Under the pieces are notes generated by a model that searched no databases, had not been told where the DNA came from, and was given only the letters and a program-made list of their open reading frames with translations. This document shows, piece after piece, positions 9,456 to 19,049 of a stretch of 64,000 bases of DNA. Source of the stretch: Thioalkalivibrio sp. AKL19. GTDB lineage: Bacteria > Pseudomonadota > Gammaproteobacteria > Ectothiorhodospirales > Ectothiorhodospiraceae. Each line of letters begins with the position of its first letter. The stretch's first letter is position 1. A program made the translations under genes and the position numbers. Location of the stretch: assembly GCF_000420165.1 (NCBI RefSeq), contig NZ_ATUK01000013.1:1-64000 (forward strand). The letters are read 5' to 3'.

Positions 9456-10952
9456 CTACAAGCGGGGCAGGTCGGGATGCGACAGCTGCCCGCCATGCAC
9501 GTGCTGGCGGCCAAATTCAGCGCAGCGGGCCAGCGTCGGGACGGCCTTGCCGGGATTGAGCAGGCCCAGCGGGTCGAAGGCGCGGCGGAGGCGGTGAAAC
9601 TGTTCCAGCTCCGAGGCGGCGAACTGCACGCACATGCCGTCCAGCTTTTCCACGCCGACGCCGTGTTCGCCGGTAACGGTACCCCCCACCTCTACGCACA
9701 GCTCGAGGATTTGCTGACCGAAGGCCTCGGCCGTCTCCAGCTGTCCGGTCTGGTTGGCGTCGTAGAGGATCAGGGGGTGCAGGTTGCCGTCGCCGGCGTG
9801 AAAGACATTGCAGACCCCGAGGCCGTGCTCGCGCGACAGGTTGTTGATGCGTTCCAGCACGGTCCCGAGCTGGTGGCGCGGGATGGTGCCGTCCATGCAG
9901 TAGTAGTCGGGCGAGATGCGGCCAGCAGCCGGGAAGGCCGCCTTGCGCCCCGCCCAGAAGAGGGCCCGCTCGGCGTCGTCACGGGCGGTGCGTACCTCGG
10001 TGGCACCGAGATCCAGCAGCTTCCGGCGCACCACCATGATGTCCTCGGATACCTCGGCGTTGGTGCCGTCGAGTTCGCACAGGAGGATGGCCGCCGCCTC
10101 CACCGGGTAGCCGGCATGAACGAAGTCCTCGGCGGCCCGGATGGCGGCGTTGTCCATCATCTCGAGGCCGGCGGGGATCAGGCCGGCGGCGATGATCCCG
10201 GCGACTGCGCGTCCGGCCGTGTCGACATCGTCAAATCGGGCCAGCAGGACCTGGGTGCGTTCGGGGCGCGGGAGCAGGCGCACGGTCACCTCGGTGACGA
10301 TGCCGAGCATGCCCTCCGAGCCGACCATGAAGGCGAGCAGATCCAGGCCGGCACTATCCAGTGTCTTGCCCCCCAGCCGGATGGTCTCGCCGTCCAGGGT
10401 GACGATCTCCAGCCCGGTCACGTTATGCACGGTGAGCCCGTATTTCAGGCAATGCACCCCTCCGGCGTTCTCGGCGACGTTGCCGCCGATGGAGCAGGCG
10501 ATCTGGGAGGAGGGGTCCGGCGCGTAGTACAGCCCCTGGGGCGCGGCGGCCTCGGAGATCGCAAGATTGCGGACGCCGGGCTGGACCACCGCACAGCGGT
10601 TGTCCGCGTCGATCTCCAGAATACGGTTGAAGCGGGCCATGGACAGCAGCAGCCCGGTCTCGCTGGGCAGTGCCCCGCCCGACAGGCCGGTGCCCGCCCC
10701 GCGCGGAATGATCGGTACACCATGTTCGCGGCAGACCCGTAGGCAGGTCAGGAGCTCGTTTCGGGTCCGTGGGAGCGCCACGGCGCCCGGGACCTGGCGG
10801 TAGGCGGAGAGCCCGTCGCACTCGTAGGCTCGACGTTCCGCCGCCTCGAGTACCAGGGCATCGGATGGCAGCTCGGCTGCCAGGATCTCGATGACCGCGG
10901 CCAGTGCCTGCATGGCCGTCTCGGATGGGGCGATGGATGGATTCGCGCTCAT
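9456..10952 (-). CDS. glcD: FAD-linked (S)-2-hydroxy-acid oxidase, glycolate oxidase subunit GlcD family
   Basis: 498 residues. An N-terminal FAD-binding type 4 domain is shown by PRGAGTGLSGGALP and the following SIGGNVAENAGG segment; the C-terminal FAD-oxidase domain ends with TGEHGVGVEKLDGM. The family oxidises glycolate or D-lactate and feeds electrons to a quinone or to GlcE/GlcF, but no glcE or glcF is present here, so the substrate is open. A phosphoglycolate phosphatase gene occurs at 34.3-35.0 kb, so a role in glycolate salvage is plausible but inferred. Start ATG at 10952 gives MSANPSIAPSE. Divergent from crcB; followed directly by the GGDEF paralogues. Confidence 0.9.
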   Translation of the reverse strand: MSANPSIAPSETAMQALAAVIEILAAELPSDALVLEAAERRAYECDGLSAYRQVPGAVALPRTRNELLTCLRVCREHGVPIIPRGAGTGLSGGALPSETGLLLSMARFNRILEIDADNRCAVVQPGVRNLAISEAAAPQGLYYAPDPSSQIACSIGGNVAENAGGVHCLKYGLTVHNVTGLEIVTLDGETIRLGGKTLDSAGLDLLAFMVGSEGMLGIVTEVTVRLLPRPERTQVLLARFDDVDTAGRAVAGIIAAGLIPAGLEMMDNAAIRAAEDFVHAGYPVEAAAILLCELDGTNAEVSEDIMVVRRKLLDLGATEVRTARDDAERALFWAGRKAAFPAAGRISPDYYCMDGTIPRHQLGTVLERINNLSREHGLGVCNVFHAGDGNLHPLILYDANQTGQLETAEAFGQQILELCVEVGGTVTGEHGVGVEKLDGMCVQFAASELEQFHRLRRAFDPLGLLNPGKAVPTLARCAEFGRQHVHGGQLSHPDLPRL

Positions 10953-11033
10953 GCATTCGATGGTAGGGGTCTGCTGGGTACACGCGCTGTGATCGCATAA
11001 ACTGTAGGCCTTTTTGGGAAGCAGGGCGGGATC

Positions 11034-11444
11034 ATGGGCATCGGAATGGGTTCCTACCTGGCAGTGGCGGTGGGCGGTGCGCTGGGTTCCGCCCTGCGCC
11101 TCGGCATGCAGGAGTGGATGGTGGCGCAGTTTGGTCGCGCCTTCCCCTGGGGGACCCTCGGCATCAACATTCTCGGCTCGTTCCTGATCGGTGTGCTCGC
11201 CGTGATGCTGGTGGAGCGCCTGGAGCTGCATCCCGCCTGGCGACTGTTGCTGGTGGTCGGGGTGCTGGGGGGCTTTACGACGTTCTCCACGTTTTCCCTC
11301 GAGGTGGTCCATATGCTCGATATCGGTGCCTGGACCCGGGCGTTGGGGTACATGCTGGCGAGCATGCTGACCTGCGTGCTGGCCGCAGCCGCGGGGCTGT
11401 ACGGGACGCGCTGGGTGCTGGGTGTCGGGCCTGTGGCTTCGTGA
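11034..11444 (+). CDS. crcB: Fluoride ion channel CrcB/FluC
   Basis: 136 residues with four hydrophobic helices. Family motifs are present: GGALGSALRLG near the N-terminus, GTLGINILGSFLIG in the middle and GGFTTFSTFS, whose aromatic and Thr/Ser residues line the fluoride pore of the dual-topology dimer. It lowers cytoplasmic fluoride. An alternative ATG at 11046 would remove four residues. No fluoride riboswitch is recognisable in the 81-bp leader. Divergent from glcD. Confidence 0.95.
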   Translation: MGIGMGSYLAVAVGGALGSALRLGMQEWMVAQFGRAFPWGTLGINILGSFLIGVLAVMLVERLELHPAWRLLLVVGVLGGFTTFSTFSLEVVHMLDIGAWTRALGYMLASMLTCVLAAAAGLYGTRWVLGVGPVAS

Positions 11445-12836
<1,392 letters not shown>

Positions 12837-12860
12837 CAGGCCCATTCGGAAACTTGCCAC

Positions 12861-13934
12861 GTGAAACGTCTCTCCCCCGGAATTCGTCGCCCCGCTTCGC
12901 TAGCCTTCCTCGCGGCGCTGTTGCTGGCGTGGGCAGTGACGGGGACGTCCGTGCTGGCCGACGACGACGTGGCGGAGCCGGATGAAGGGCTGGTGTTCGA
13001 CGACACGCCGCGACCGATCGGCCTGCACACCCCCGACTGGTTCGAACTGAGCTTTCTGGACCTGCGCGAGGACCTGGAAGACGCGGTGGAGCAGGGCAAG
13101 ATGGGACTGGCCGTCTACTTCGGCATGGATGACTGCCCCTACTGCGAGGCCCTGTTCGAGAAGAATTTCGCGCAGGACGACATCCGCGAGTACCTGGCAT
13201 CGCATTTCAATGTCGTGGCGATCGACGCCCTGGGTACTCGCGAGGTGACGGATCTCGACGGCGAGACCTGGATCGAACGCCGCTATGCGGCGGAACAGCG
13301 GCTCAACTTCACGCCCTCGATTGCCTTCTACGACGAGGACGGCGAGCGCATCCACCAGATGCGCGGCTATTACCCGCCCTACCGATTCCGTGCGTTGCTG
13401 GAGTACGTGATCGACCGGCACGACCGGGAAGAGAGCTTCCGCGACTACCTGGACCGCGCCGATCCGCCACCAAAGTTCGATCTGGACGACATCAATCAGC
13501 GTGACTTCTTCGCCGGCGAGCCGTATGCGCTGGATCGCAGCCAGGTTCCCGCGGACCGTCCCCTCGTGGTGTTCTTTGAGCGCGAGGCCTGTCACGCCTG
13601 CGATATCCTGCACTCCGAGCCGTTGCAGCAGGACGAGGTTCTGGAGCGCATTGCGCTGATGGATGCCGTCCAGCTGGATGCCGATGATGCCGACACCCCG
13701 GTACTGACCCCGGATGGCGAGCGGACCAGCGCGAAAGAGTGGGCGGCCGAGCTGGACGTGCACTGGGCCCCGACGCTGATCTTTTTCGACGAGCATGGCG
13801 AGGAGATCATCCGCATCGATTCGGTGGTGCACCTGAATCGACTGCGCAACGTGATGGACTACGTGCTGACCCGTGGCTACGAGGATCACCCGACGTTCGA
13901 GCGCTGGCGCGCCCAGCAGCCGGGACGTCCCTGA
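12861..13934 (+). CDS. Exported protein with two thioredoxin-like domains (CPYC and CHAC)
   Basis: 357 residues with an N-terminal export signal (~12-34). Two thioredoxin folds in tandem: the first has Cys92-Pro-Tyr-Cys95 with the cis-Pro segment FTPSIAFYDEDG, the second Cys244-His-Ala-Cys247 with WAPTLIFFDEHG. The first half resembles SoxW/DsbE-like thioredoxins. Likely a periplasmic thiol-disulfide reductant or oxidant; the partner is unknown. CxxC dipeptides PY and HA suggest a relatively oxidising or DsbA-like site for the second, but this is inference. Start GTG at 12861, 24 bp after serS; a small membrane protein gene follows after 40 bp. Confidence 0.8.
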   Translation: MKRLSPGIRRPASLAFLAALLLAWAVTGTSVLADDDVAEPDEGLVFDDTPRPIGLHTPDWFELSFLDLREDLEDAVEQGKMGLAVYFGMDDCPYCEALFEKNFAQDDIREYLASHFNVVAIDALGTREVTDLDGETWIERRYAAEQRLNFTPSIAFYDEDGERIHQMRGYYPPYRFRALLEYVIDRHDREESFRDYLDRADPPPKFDLDDINQRDFFAGEPYALDRSQVPADRPLVVFFEREACHACDILHSEPLQQDEVLERIALMDAVQLDADDADTPVLTPDGERTSAKEWAAELDVHWAPTLIFFDEHGEEIIRIDSVVHLNRLRNVMDYVLTRGYEDHPTFERWRAQQPGRP

Positions 13935-13974
13935 ACCGGCCCGCGACCGCGTCACCTGAGACAAGGAACGAGCT

Positions 13975-14397
13975 TTGCATTTCGAACGTGACTTCGTAAT
14001 TCGTAACCGCGAGGTGCTGGAAGGCATCGTCGCCCGATCCCATCGCGTGGCGCTGGGGATCTTCGTACTGACCTTCAGTGGCTACGGCGCGGCCGTATGG
14101 CTGTGGTTCCAGGACAACATGTGGGGCGCGCTGGTGGTGGCGACCGTAAGCTACCTGGTGTTCCGCCAGTTCCGCATGCTCGCGCTGGGCGTCGCGCGTA
14201 TGCCATTGCGGGGGGATCCGCAGGCGGTGGAGGCGTTGCGGGCGATCGATGTGGCGCTGGAGCAGGACAAGCCCCACCCCGTGCTGGCCGAGGTCGAGGC
14301 GCATCTGCGCGCCCTTGAAGACGATCCGCCGACCGCGGACGAGCGCGCGGCGGCGGGCCAGGACGAACCGAAGGAAGGGTCGGGTAAAGCGGATTAG
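13975..14397 (+). CDS. Small membrane protein of unknown function
   Basis: 140 residues with two central hydrophobic segments (~26-47 and ~50-66) and a charged, acidic C-terminal tail rich in Glu, Asp and Ala. I do not recognise a family. The start codon is TTG at 13975, supported by AAGGA about 8 nt upstream. It follows the double-thioredoxin gene by 40 bp, so the two may be co-transcribed. The stop codon TAG is the first part of TAGGGAAACACTGAT, which matches the end of the 35.8-kb inverted-repeat element; the reading frame could therefore have been cut short at its 3' end. Convergent with cyaY. Confidence 0.65.
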   Translation: MHFERDFVIRNREVLEGIVARSHRVALGIFVLTFSGYGAAVWLWFQDNMWGALVVATVSYLVFRQFRMLALGVARMPLRGDPQAVEALRAIDVALEQDKPHPVLAEVEAHLRALEDDPPTADERAAAGQDEPKEGSGKAD

Positions 14398-14409
14398 GGA
14401 AACACTGAT
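14395..14409. repeat. Solo 15-bp match to the end of the 35.8-kb element
   Basis: TAGGGAAACACTGAT; AGGGAAACACTGAT is identical to the left end of the full element at 35777-36043 plus its preceding A. No opposite end is visible. It forms the stop codon of the preceding gene. Relic or chance match. Confidence 0.4.
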
Positions 14410-14424
14410 CCAGCGGTTGTGCGT

Positions 14425-14748
14425 TCAGAGCTCGACCGGAACGCCCAGTTTCTGTTCGATGACGCGCACCAGGGTCGCGTGCAGGTCTTCGCCATTGCGA
14501 TCGTCGATCCAGGCGCCTTCCTCCTCGGAGTAGCCGAAGTGGGCGGGACCCTCGGGCGAGGAAAGCCAGATCTGTTCGGCGGCCTCCTGGCGGTTCAGGA
14601 TCAGTTGCGCGCCGTCGTCGAATTCGATCGTCATCACCCCGTCGATCAGGTCGATGTCCAGGTCATCCAGGGCGCTCTGCTCGCTCAGGCGGGTCTGGAT
14701 GTCGTCGAGGGTTTTCTCGGCGAATACGGCGAAGGAGGTCTGGCTCAT
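14425..14748 (-). CDS. cyaY: Frataxin-like iron donor CyaY
   Basis: 107 residues, typical length. The acidic N-terminal helix (AEKTLDDIQTRLSEQ with further Asp/Glu in DDLDIDLIDG), the strand segment GVMTIEFDDGAQLILNRQ and the QIWLSSPEGPAHFGY core are characteristic of the frataxin fold. It binds iron and modulates Fe-S cluster assembly with IscS. Single gene on the minus strand, convergent with the preceding small membrane protein gene. Confidence 0.95.
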   Translation of the reverse strand: MSQTSFAVFAEKTLDDIQTRLSEQSALDDLDIDLIDGVMTIEFDDGAQLILNRQEAAEQIWLSSPEGPAHFGYSEEEGAWIDDRNGEDLHATLVRVIEQKLGVPVEL

Positions 14749-14799
14749 GGGGCGCTCGATCCGGTCGTGAAGTTGGGGCTGGCAGGGCGCGATTATAGG

Positions 14800-15186
14800 T
14801 CAGCCGCGCCAGGCGGCAATGACCAACCCCGCCCAGCCGAGGATAAAGGCGGTTCCGCCCAGCGGCGCGATCGCCCCGAGGATGCGGGGTGCTCCGAGGG
14901 CCAGGGCATACAGGCTGCCGGAGAAGAGCAGGATGCCGATCACGAATGCGACGGCGCTGGCCGCGGCCCAGCCGTTGGCCAGGTGTGCCCACAGCGCGGC
15001 CAACAGCAACAGGGCCAGGGCGTGGATGAAGTGATACTGGACCCCTGTGTGCCAGGTCGACAACGCGTGTTCCGAGAGGCGTTCCTGGAGGGCGTGGGCC
15101 CCGAAGGCGCCGAGGATGACCGCGACCCCGCCCAGCAAGGCCGCGATGACGATCAGGGGGCGTATGAGGGGTTCGCCACCGCCCAT
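14800..15186 (-). CDS. DUF423 family membrane protein
   Basis: 128 residues with four hydrophobic helices. The pattern LGAFGAHALQERLSEHALSTWHTGVQYHFIHALALLLLA near the N-terminus and the C-terminal GGTAFILGWAGL are typical of DUF423 (YgdD-like) inner-membrane proteins of unknown function. Its ATG at 15186 shares the A with the TGA stop of the upstream gene (TGATG), so translation is coupled. Confidence 0.88.
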   Translation of the reverse strand: MGGGEPLIRPLIVIAALLGGVAVILGAFGAHALQERLSEHALSTWHTGVQYHFIHALALLLLAALWAHLANGWAAASAVAFVIGILLFSGSLYALALGAPRILGAIAPLGGTAFILGWAGLVIAAWRG

Positions 15187-15521
15187 CAGGCGTCGTCGCC
15201 CATCTCGCTGTCGATGTCCTGGCCGGGGACCCAGCCGTGTTCGCGGGCGCGCTCGATCGCCTCCTGGTGGATGCGCTCGTGACGTTCGCGCAGTTCGGGC
15301 GGGAGGTTGCTGATACGCAGGTCGTACTTGTCCCACTCGGCATTGACCTGGTCATGCAGCATCTGGATGCGCGAGACATCCCAGCCATCGCAGGTTTCGG
15401 TCTCCGGCAGGATGCCGAACACCCAGGCATCGCGGATGAAATTGCCGATGGGGGTCATGCCGGCGTACATGTCGTTGTACAGACCGACATAGGTGCGGTT
15501 GGAACGGTTGGGTCCTCTCAT
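15186..15521 (-). CDS. Conserved-looking hypothetical soluble protein
   Basis: 111 residues, no signal peptide or membrane segment, rich in Arg, Glu and Asp, with aromatic-rich N-terminal half (NRTYVGLYNDMYAGMTPIGN) and a helical, charged C-terminal half. I do not recognise a domain. It is translationally coupled to the DUF423 gene. Coding is supported by the overlap, by normal codon use for the region and by the lack of a competing frame. Confidence 0.65.
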   Translation of the reverse strand: MRGPNRSNRTYVGLYNDMYAGMTPIGNFIRDAWVFGILPETETCDGWDVSRIQMLHDQVNAEWDKYDLRISNLPPELRERHERIHQEAIERAREHGWVPGQDIDSEMGDDA

Positions 15522-15595
15522 GCCGCCTAGTGTAGGGGGGAGCTGAGCTCAGGCAAAGTGTTTTCGCCGGTTGGCGCGGCAAACGGAGATCACGG

Positions 15596-16156
15596 GTGCA
15601 AGTCGGGAACGATTCACTGGCGCGGGTGCGGATCCGCGCGGTCATGAAGCTGATGGTGCTGGGGGCCGCCTTGCTGCTGGTGGGGATCATGCTGCGATAC
15701 GCGTTTTCCGGATCGGTGGATACCGGCGGCGAGACGCTTCGGGTGGATCTTGCGGAAATCACCCCGGGCGAGGCGGGGCGGTTCATCCACGGGAACCGGC
15801 ATGTGCTGGTGGTGCATCGTGATGCCGCCTGGCAGGCCGCACTGGCGGATGACGACGAGCTGGTGGACCCGGCGGCGCGCCGGGGCCAGCAGCCGGACGG
15901 GCTGGCGTTGCCGCTGCGCAGTTTCCGGCCGGAATGGCTGGTCGTCATTGGCGAGAGTACGGACCTGGGTTGCGAACTGGACCTGGTACACCCGGAAGAG
16001 GCCGATGGCTGGAGTGGCGGGTTCGTCGACCGTTGCCGGGGCGGGCGCTACGACGGAGCCGGTCGGGTATACGCCGAGCAGTCGGCCCGCCGGAACCTGC
16101 CGATTCCGGATTACCGCTTCGCGGGGGACGACCGGCTGATCCTGGGAAGTCCGTGA
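15596..16156 (+). CDS. Membrane-anchored Rieske-fold protein lacking the [2Fe-2S] ligands
   Basis: 186 residues. One TM helix (~19-36), then a C-terminal region that aligns with the cluster-binding domain of bc1 Rieske proteins: STDLGC (121-126) in place of CTHLGC and DRCRGGRYDGAGRVY (from 145) in place of CPCHGSxxDxxGRV, followed by NLPIPDYRF. All four ligand positions are replaced (Ser121, Asp123, Asp145, Arg148) while the two cysteines that form the structural disulfide (Cys126, Cys147) remain. It therefore probably keeps the fold in the periplasm but cannot bind the cluster. Function unknown. Start is GTG at 15596; an internal ATG at 15644 is possible. Stands alone between oppositely oriented genes. 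Confidence 0.75.
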   Translation: MQVGNDSLARVRIRAVMKLMVLGAALLLVGIMLRYAFSGSVDTGGETLRVDLAEITPGEAGRFIHGNRHVLVVHRDAAWQAALADDDELVDPAARRGQQPDGLALPLRSFRPEWLVVIGESTDLGCELDLVHPEEADGWSGGFVDRCRGGRYDGAGRVYAEQSARRNLPIPDYRFAGDDRLILGSP

Positions 16157-16178
16157 ATGCTGCGCGAGATCCGTCGGG

Positions 16179-16940
16179 TCACCCATTTTCCCGCGAGGGG
16201 GTGGTGGCAGGATAGAGGTCAAAGCGCACGCTCTTGCCCTTCACACTCGCCTGGGGCGTGTCCGGGCCGAGGGCCGGAGCCTGCAGCGGGCGTTTCACGA
16301 TCACGCGGCGTTCCACGTGGCGGCGCAAGGTGGCGAGGGTCTGCTCCGCGTCCGGGTCGGCCGCCTCGGGCATTAGCGCCTGGATCAGCTGCATGTCCTT
16401 CTTGACCGCCGCGCGCTTGGCGCGCTCCGGGAACATGGGATCGAAGACGGCGGCCATCGCGGGCGGGGCCACACGATCGGGGTTGGCCTTGCCCTCGCGC
16501 AGATCAATGCGCCCGATGATGGCGGCGAGTTCCGGGTTGAGGGCGGCGCGAGCCAGCGCATCGGCCAGCAGCTGATACACCACCGGGTGCCGCTCCCAGG
16601 CCGTTACCTGGAAGCCGTGCGCGGCCAGCAGCAGGGTGTCGCGCCCGAGTCCGGCAGAGGCGTCGAGTACCTGGCCGTCGCGCGGCAGCTTGCCGAAGGC
16701 CCGGATGAGCCCTTCGCGCTGATGGCCGGCATGGGCAAGGCGATAGCCCAGGCGTCCGGCAGCAAAGTCGAGGTGCAGCCGCAGCGTGGGTCGCGTGTCC
16801 TCGCGAATCAGCTGGAGGCCGTGGTCTCCCGCCTCCAGTACCAGTTCGGCCTCACCTTCGTGGTGATAGCCGGCGAGCGCCTCGCGCAATCGCTCGGCTT
16901 CCGCCTCGTGACCGGGTGCGGCACGTACCTCGAGCGGCAT
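16179..16940 (-). CDS. rsmJ: 16S rRNA (guanine-1516-N2)-methyltransferase RsmJ
   Basis: 253 residues. The SAM-binding motif VLDASAGLGRDTLLLAAHGF and the AAVFDPMFPERAKRAAVKKDMQ segment (catalytic DPMFP) are diagnostic of RsmJ/YhiQ, which methylates G1516 of 16S rRNA. ATG at 16940 is 4 bp after the slyX stop; a longer in-frame start upstream would run through slyX and was rejected. Third gene of the dehydrogenase-slyX-rsmJ operon. Confidence 0.93.
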   Translation of the reverse strand: MPLEVRAAPGHEAEAERLREALAGYHHEGEAELVLEAGDHGLQLIREDTRPTLRLHLDFAAGRLGYRLAHAGHQREGLIRAFGKLPRDGQVLDASAGLGRDTLLLAAHGFQVTAWERHPVVYQLLADALARAALNPELAAIIGRIDLREGKANPDRVAPPAMAAVFDPMFPERAKRAAVKKDMQLIQALMPEAADPDAEQTLATLRRHVERRVIVKRPLQAPALGPDTPQASVKGKSVRFDLYPATTPSRENG

Positions 16941-16944
16941 GGGT

Positions 16945-17172
16945 TCAGTAGTGCGGCGGTGGGGGTTCCGCGCCCTCGGGGGCGCCGCCACGCTCCTCGA
17001 GGTCACGCAGGCGATCCCGCAGCCACTGGACCTGCTGGCGCAGTTCGGTATTGGCCTGCTGCAGCTCCAGCTGGACGCGGGCCTGCTCCTCCTGGGTGTA
17101 CTCCTGGTGGGCCAGGCGGATCTCCAGGTCCTCGATGCGCTGTTGCAGGGCCTTGGTGTCCATGCCGGTCAT
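16945..17172 (-). CDS. slyX: SlyX family coiled-coil protein
   Basis: 75 residues: a heptad-patterned coiled coil (LQQRIEDLEIRLAHQEYT...) ending in the proline/His tail PPPPHY characteristic of SlyX. Function unknown. The ATG at 17172 overlaps the stop codon of the upstream dehydrogenase (ATGA); an alternative ATG lies at 17163. Confidence 0.9.
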   Translation of the reverse strand: MTGMDTKALQQRIEDLEIRLAHQEYTQEEQARVQLELQQANTELRQQVQWLRDRLRDLEERGGAPEGAEPPPPHY

Positions 17173-18140
17173 TCCGCCACGTGGCGCGGCTGGCCGCTCG
17201 CGAAGCCGCGGATGTTGGCCGTGACCTCGTCAATCACCCGCTGGCGGGCGCTTCGGGCGGCCCAGGCGGTGTGGGGCGTGAGGACGAGGTTCGGAATATC
17301 GTCGGCCAGCAGGGGATGCTCCGCCGGCGGGGGTTCCGGCTCGAGGACGTCGATGCCGGCACCGCCGAGATGCCCGGAGCGCAGGTGGCGGGCAAGCGCG
17401 TCGGGATCGACCAGCCCGCCGCGGGCCGTGTTCAGCAGCAGGCTCCCGGGACGCATCCGCTGCAATGCCGCATCGTTGATGAGGTGTCGGGTCGCGGTCG
17501 TGAGAGGGCAATGAAGGCTGATCACGTCGCACTGGGAGAGCAGGCGATCCAGTGGGACGCGGTCTTTTTGTGCGCTGCGGACGGGATCGTGGCTCTCCGC
17601 GACCAGGACTTCCATGCCGAAGGCCTCGGCCACGCGGGCGGTCGCCTGGCCCAGGACGCCCCATCCGATGATGCCGAGGCGCATCCCGGCCACGGTACCG
17701 ATGGTATGGTCGAGCAGGCAGAACTGGTCCGAGGCGCTCCAGCGACCTGCGCGGATGTCGGTGCGGTACGCGTCCAGTCGGGTTACCAGGGTCAGGAGCA
17801 GCGCGAAGACATGCTGCACGACCGAGTCGGTGGCGTAGTCGCGGGCATTGCTGACGACGATGCCCTGGCGACGGGCGGCGGCGACGTCGATATTGTTGAA
17901 GCCGGTCGCGGCGGCGCAGATCAGTCGCAGGCGGGGGGCGGCGGCTAGCAGGTCGGCATCCAGCTCGACCTTGTTGGTGATCACCACCTCGGCGTCCGCG
18001 ATTCGTTCGGCGCGCTCGTCGGGACGCGTGCGGTCGTGGAAGGTCCAGTCGGGCAGACAGGCGCGGAGTTCGGTGAGGTCGAGATCGTCCCGGTCGACCG
18101 TGTTCAGGTCGAGAAAGACGCCGCTCTGGAGCTGATTCAT
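17169..18140 (-). CDS. D-isomer-specific 2-hydroxyacid dehydrogenase (HprA-like)
   Basis: 323 residues. NAD-binding GIIGWGVLGQA, catalytic Arg in LLNTARGGLVD, Glu in GAGIDVLEPEPP and His in LTPHTAWA mark the family. The closest familiar type is glycerate/hydroxypyruvate reductase, which reduces hydroxypyruvate or glyoxylate; the true substrate cannot be read from sequence. ATG at 18140 chosen over an upstream extension on length. First gene of the operon with slyX and rsmJ. Confidence 0.88.
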   Translation of the reverse strand: MNQLQSGVFLDLNTVDRDDLDLTELRACLPDWTFHDRTRPDERAERIADAEVVITNKVELDADLLAAAPRLRLICAAATGFNNIDVAAARRQGIVVSNARDYATDSVVQHVFALLLTLVTRLDAYRTDIRAGRWSASDQFCLLDHTIGTVAGMRLGIIGWGVLGQATARVAEAFGMEVLVAESHDPVRSAQKDRVPLDRLLSQCDVISLHCPLTTATRHLINDAALQRMRPGSLLLNTARGGLVDPDALARHLRSGHLGGAGIDVLEPEPPPAEHPLLADDIPNLVLTPHTAWAARSARQRVIDEVTANIRGFASGQPRHVAE

Positions 18141-18181
18141 GGGCCGACTTCCCCGGGAGTCTGTGCAAACGATGTCCAACG

Positions 18182-18206
18182 AAAAGGGCCCCGCGCAGCG
18201 GGGCCC
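18182..18206 (-). terminator. Intrinsic terminator of the YccA-like gene
   Basis: Perfect 9-bp stem GGGCCCCGC / GCGGGGCCC with a 3-nt loop, followed by TTTTC when read on the minus strand; it lies 33 bp past the stop of the 18239-18928 gene. Confidence 0.88.
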
Positions 18207-18238
18207 TAGAACGTGTACCTGCGCGTAGCGCTGGACCC

Positions 18239-18928
18239 TTAGTTGTCGCCCATGAAGGCGTGGAACAGGTTCAGCAGGTGCAGGAACATCACATAGAGGT
18301 TGGCGTACAGCGAGACGGTCATCACGATGTAGTTGGCCTCGGGGTCGTGAATCATCCGGCTCGTGTCGAACAGGATGGCCGCCGACAGCAGCAGGACGAC
18401 CGCTGCAGAAATGGCCAGCGACAGCGCCGGGATCGCCAGGAACAGGTTGGCGACAATGGCCAGCAGGGCGACGATCAGGCCGACGACCAGGAAGCCGCCG
18501 AGGAAGCTGAAGTCCTTCTTGGTGGCCAGGGCGTAGCCGGAGAGCGTGACAAACGCGATGGCCGTGGCGGCAAACGCGTTGCCGACGATCTGCGGGCCGT
18601 TCGGCAGCCCCAGGTACATGCTCAGGATGGGGCCGAGGAAGAAGCCCAGGACACCGGTGAAGGCGAAGGTCAGCACGATGCCGAGCGCGGAATTGCGGGC
18701 GGCGTGGATGGCGAACGGACCCCCGATCAGCACGCCAAGCATGATGATCCAGTGCACCGGCGGAGCGTTGACCGCCATGGCGATGAACGCGGTTACCGCG
18801 CTGAACGCCAGGGTGAGCGACAGCAGCATGTAGGTCTGCCGGATCACCTTGTTGGTCGAGATGGTCTCGCTGATGGAGCCAGTGCTGGACGGATTACGAC
18901 TCGAGCGGACGATCTGGTCTCGGGACAC
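18239..18928 (-). CDS. BAX inhibitor-1 / YccA-like seven-helix membrane protein
   Basis: 229 residues with a soluble N-terminus (~1-28) followed by seven hydrophobic helices and the C-terminal segment SLYANLYVMFLHLLNLFHAFMGDN, typical of the UPF0005/BI-1 family. E. coli YccA modulates the FtsH protease. The start codon is GTG at 18928 with GAGGAG 7 nt upstream. Single-gene unit with its own terminator. Confidence 0.92.
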   Translation of the reverse strand: MSRDQIVRSSRNPSSTGSISETISTNKVIRQTYMLLSLTLAFSAVTAFIAMAVNAPPVHWIIMLGVLIGGPFAIHAARNSALGIVLTFAFTGVLGFFLGPILSMYLGLPNGPQIVGNAFAATAIAFVTLSGYALATKKDFSFLGGFLVVGLIVALLAIVANLFLAIPALSLAISAAVVLLLSAAILFDTSRMIHDPEANYIVMTVSLYANLYVMFLHLLNLFHAFMGDN

Positions 18929-19049
18929 GGGTCAACTCCTCAATGGGTTCGAAACAGCCACAGTGTAGCGACAAGCGCGGCGCGTTGCAGCGTTTCCATG
19001 GCCGTTCCGGGGCATCCGCCCGGCCATGGAAAAACGGGACCGGCGTGGG

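Noticed and set aside
10953-11033. Fluoride riboswitch upstream of crcB
   Set aside because: The 81-bp leader lacks the conserved riboswitch core elements such as the distal CTGATG segment.
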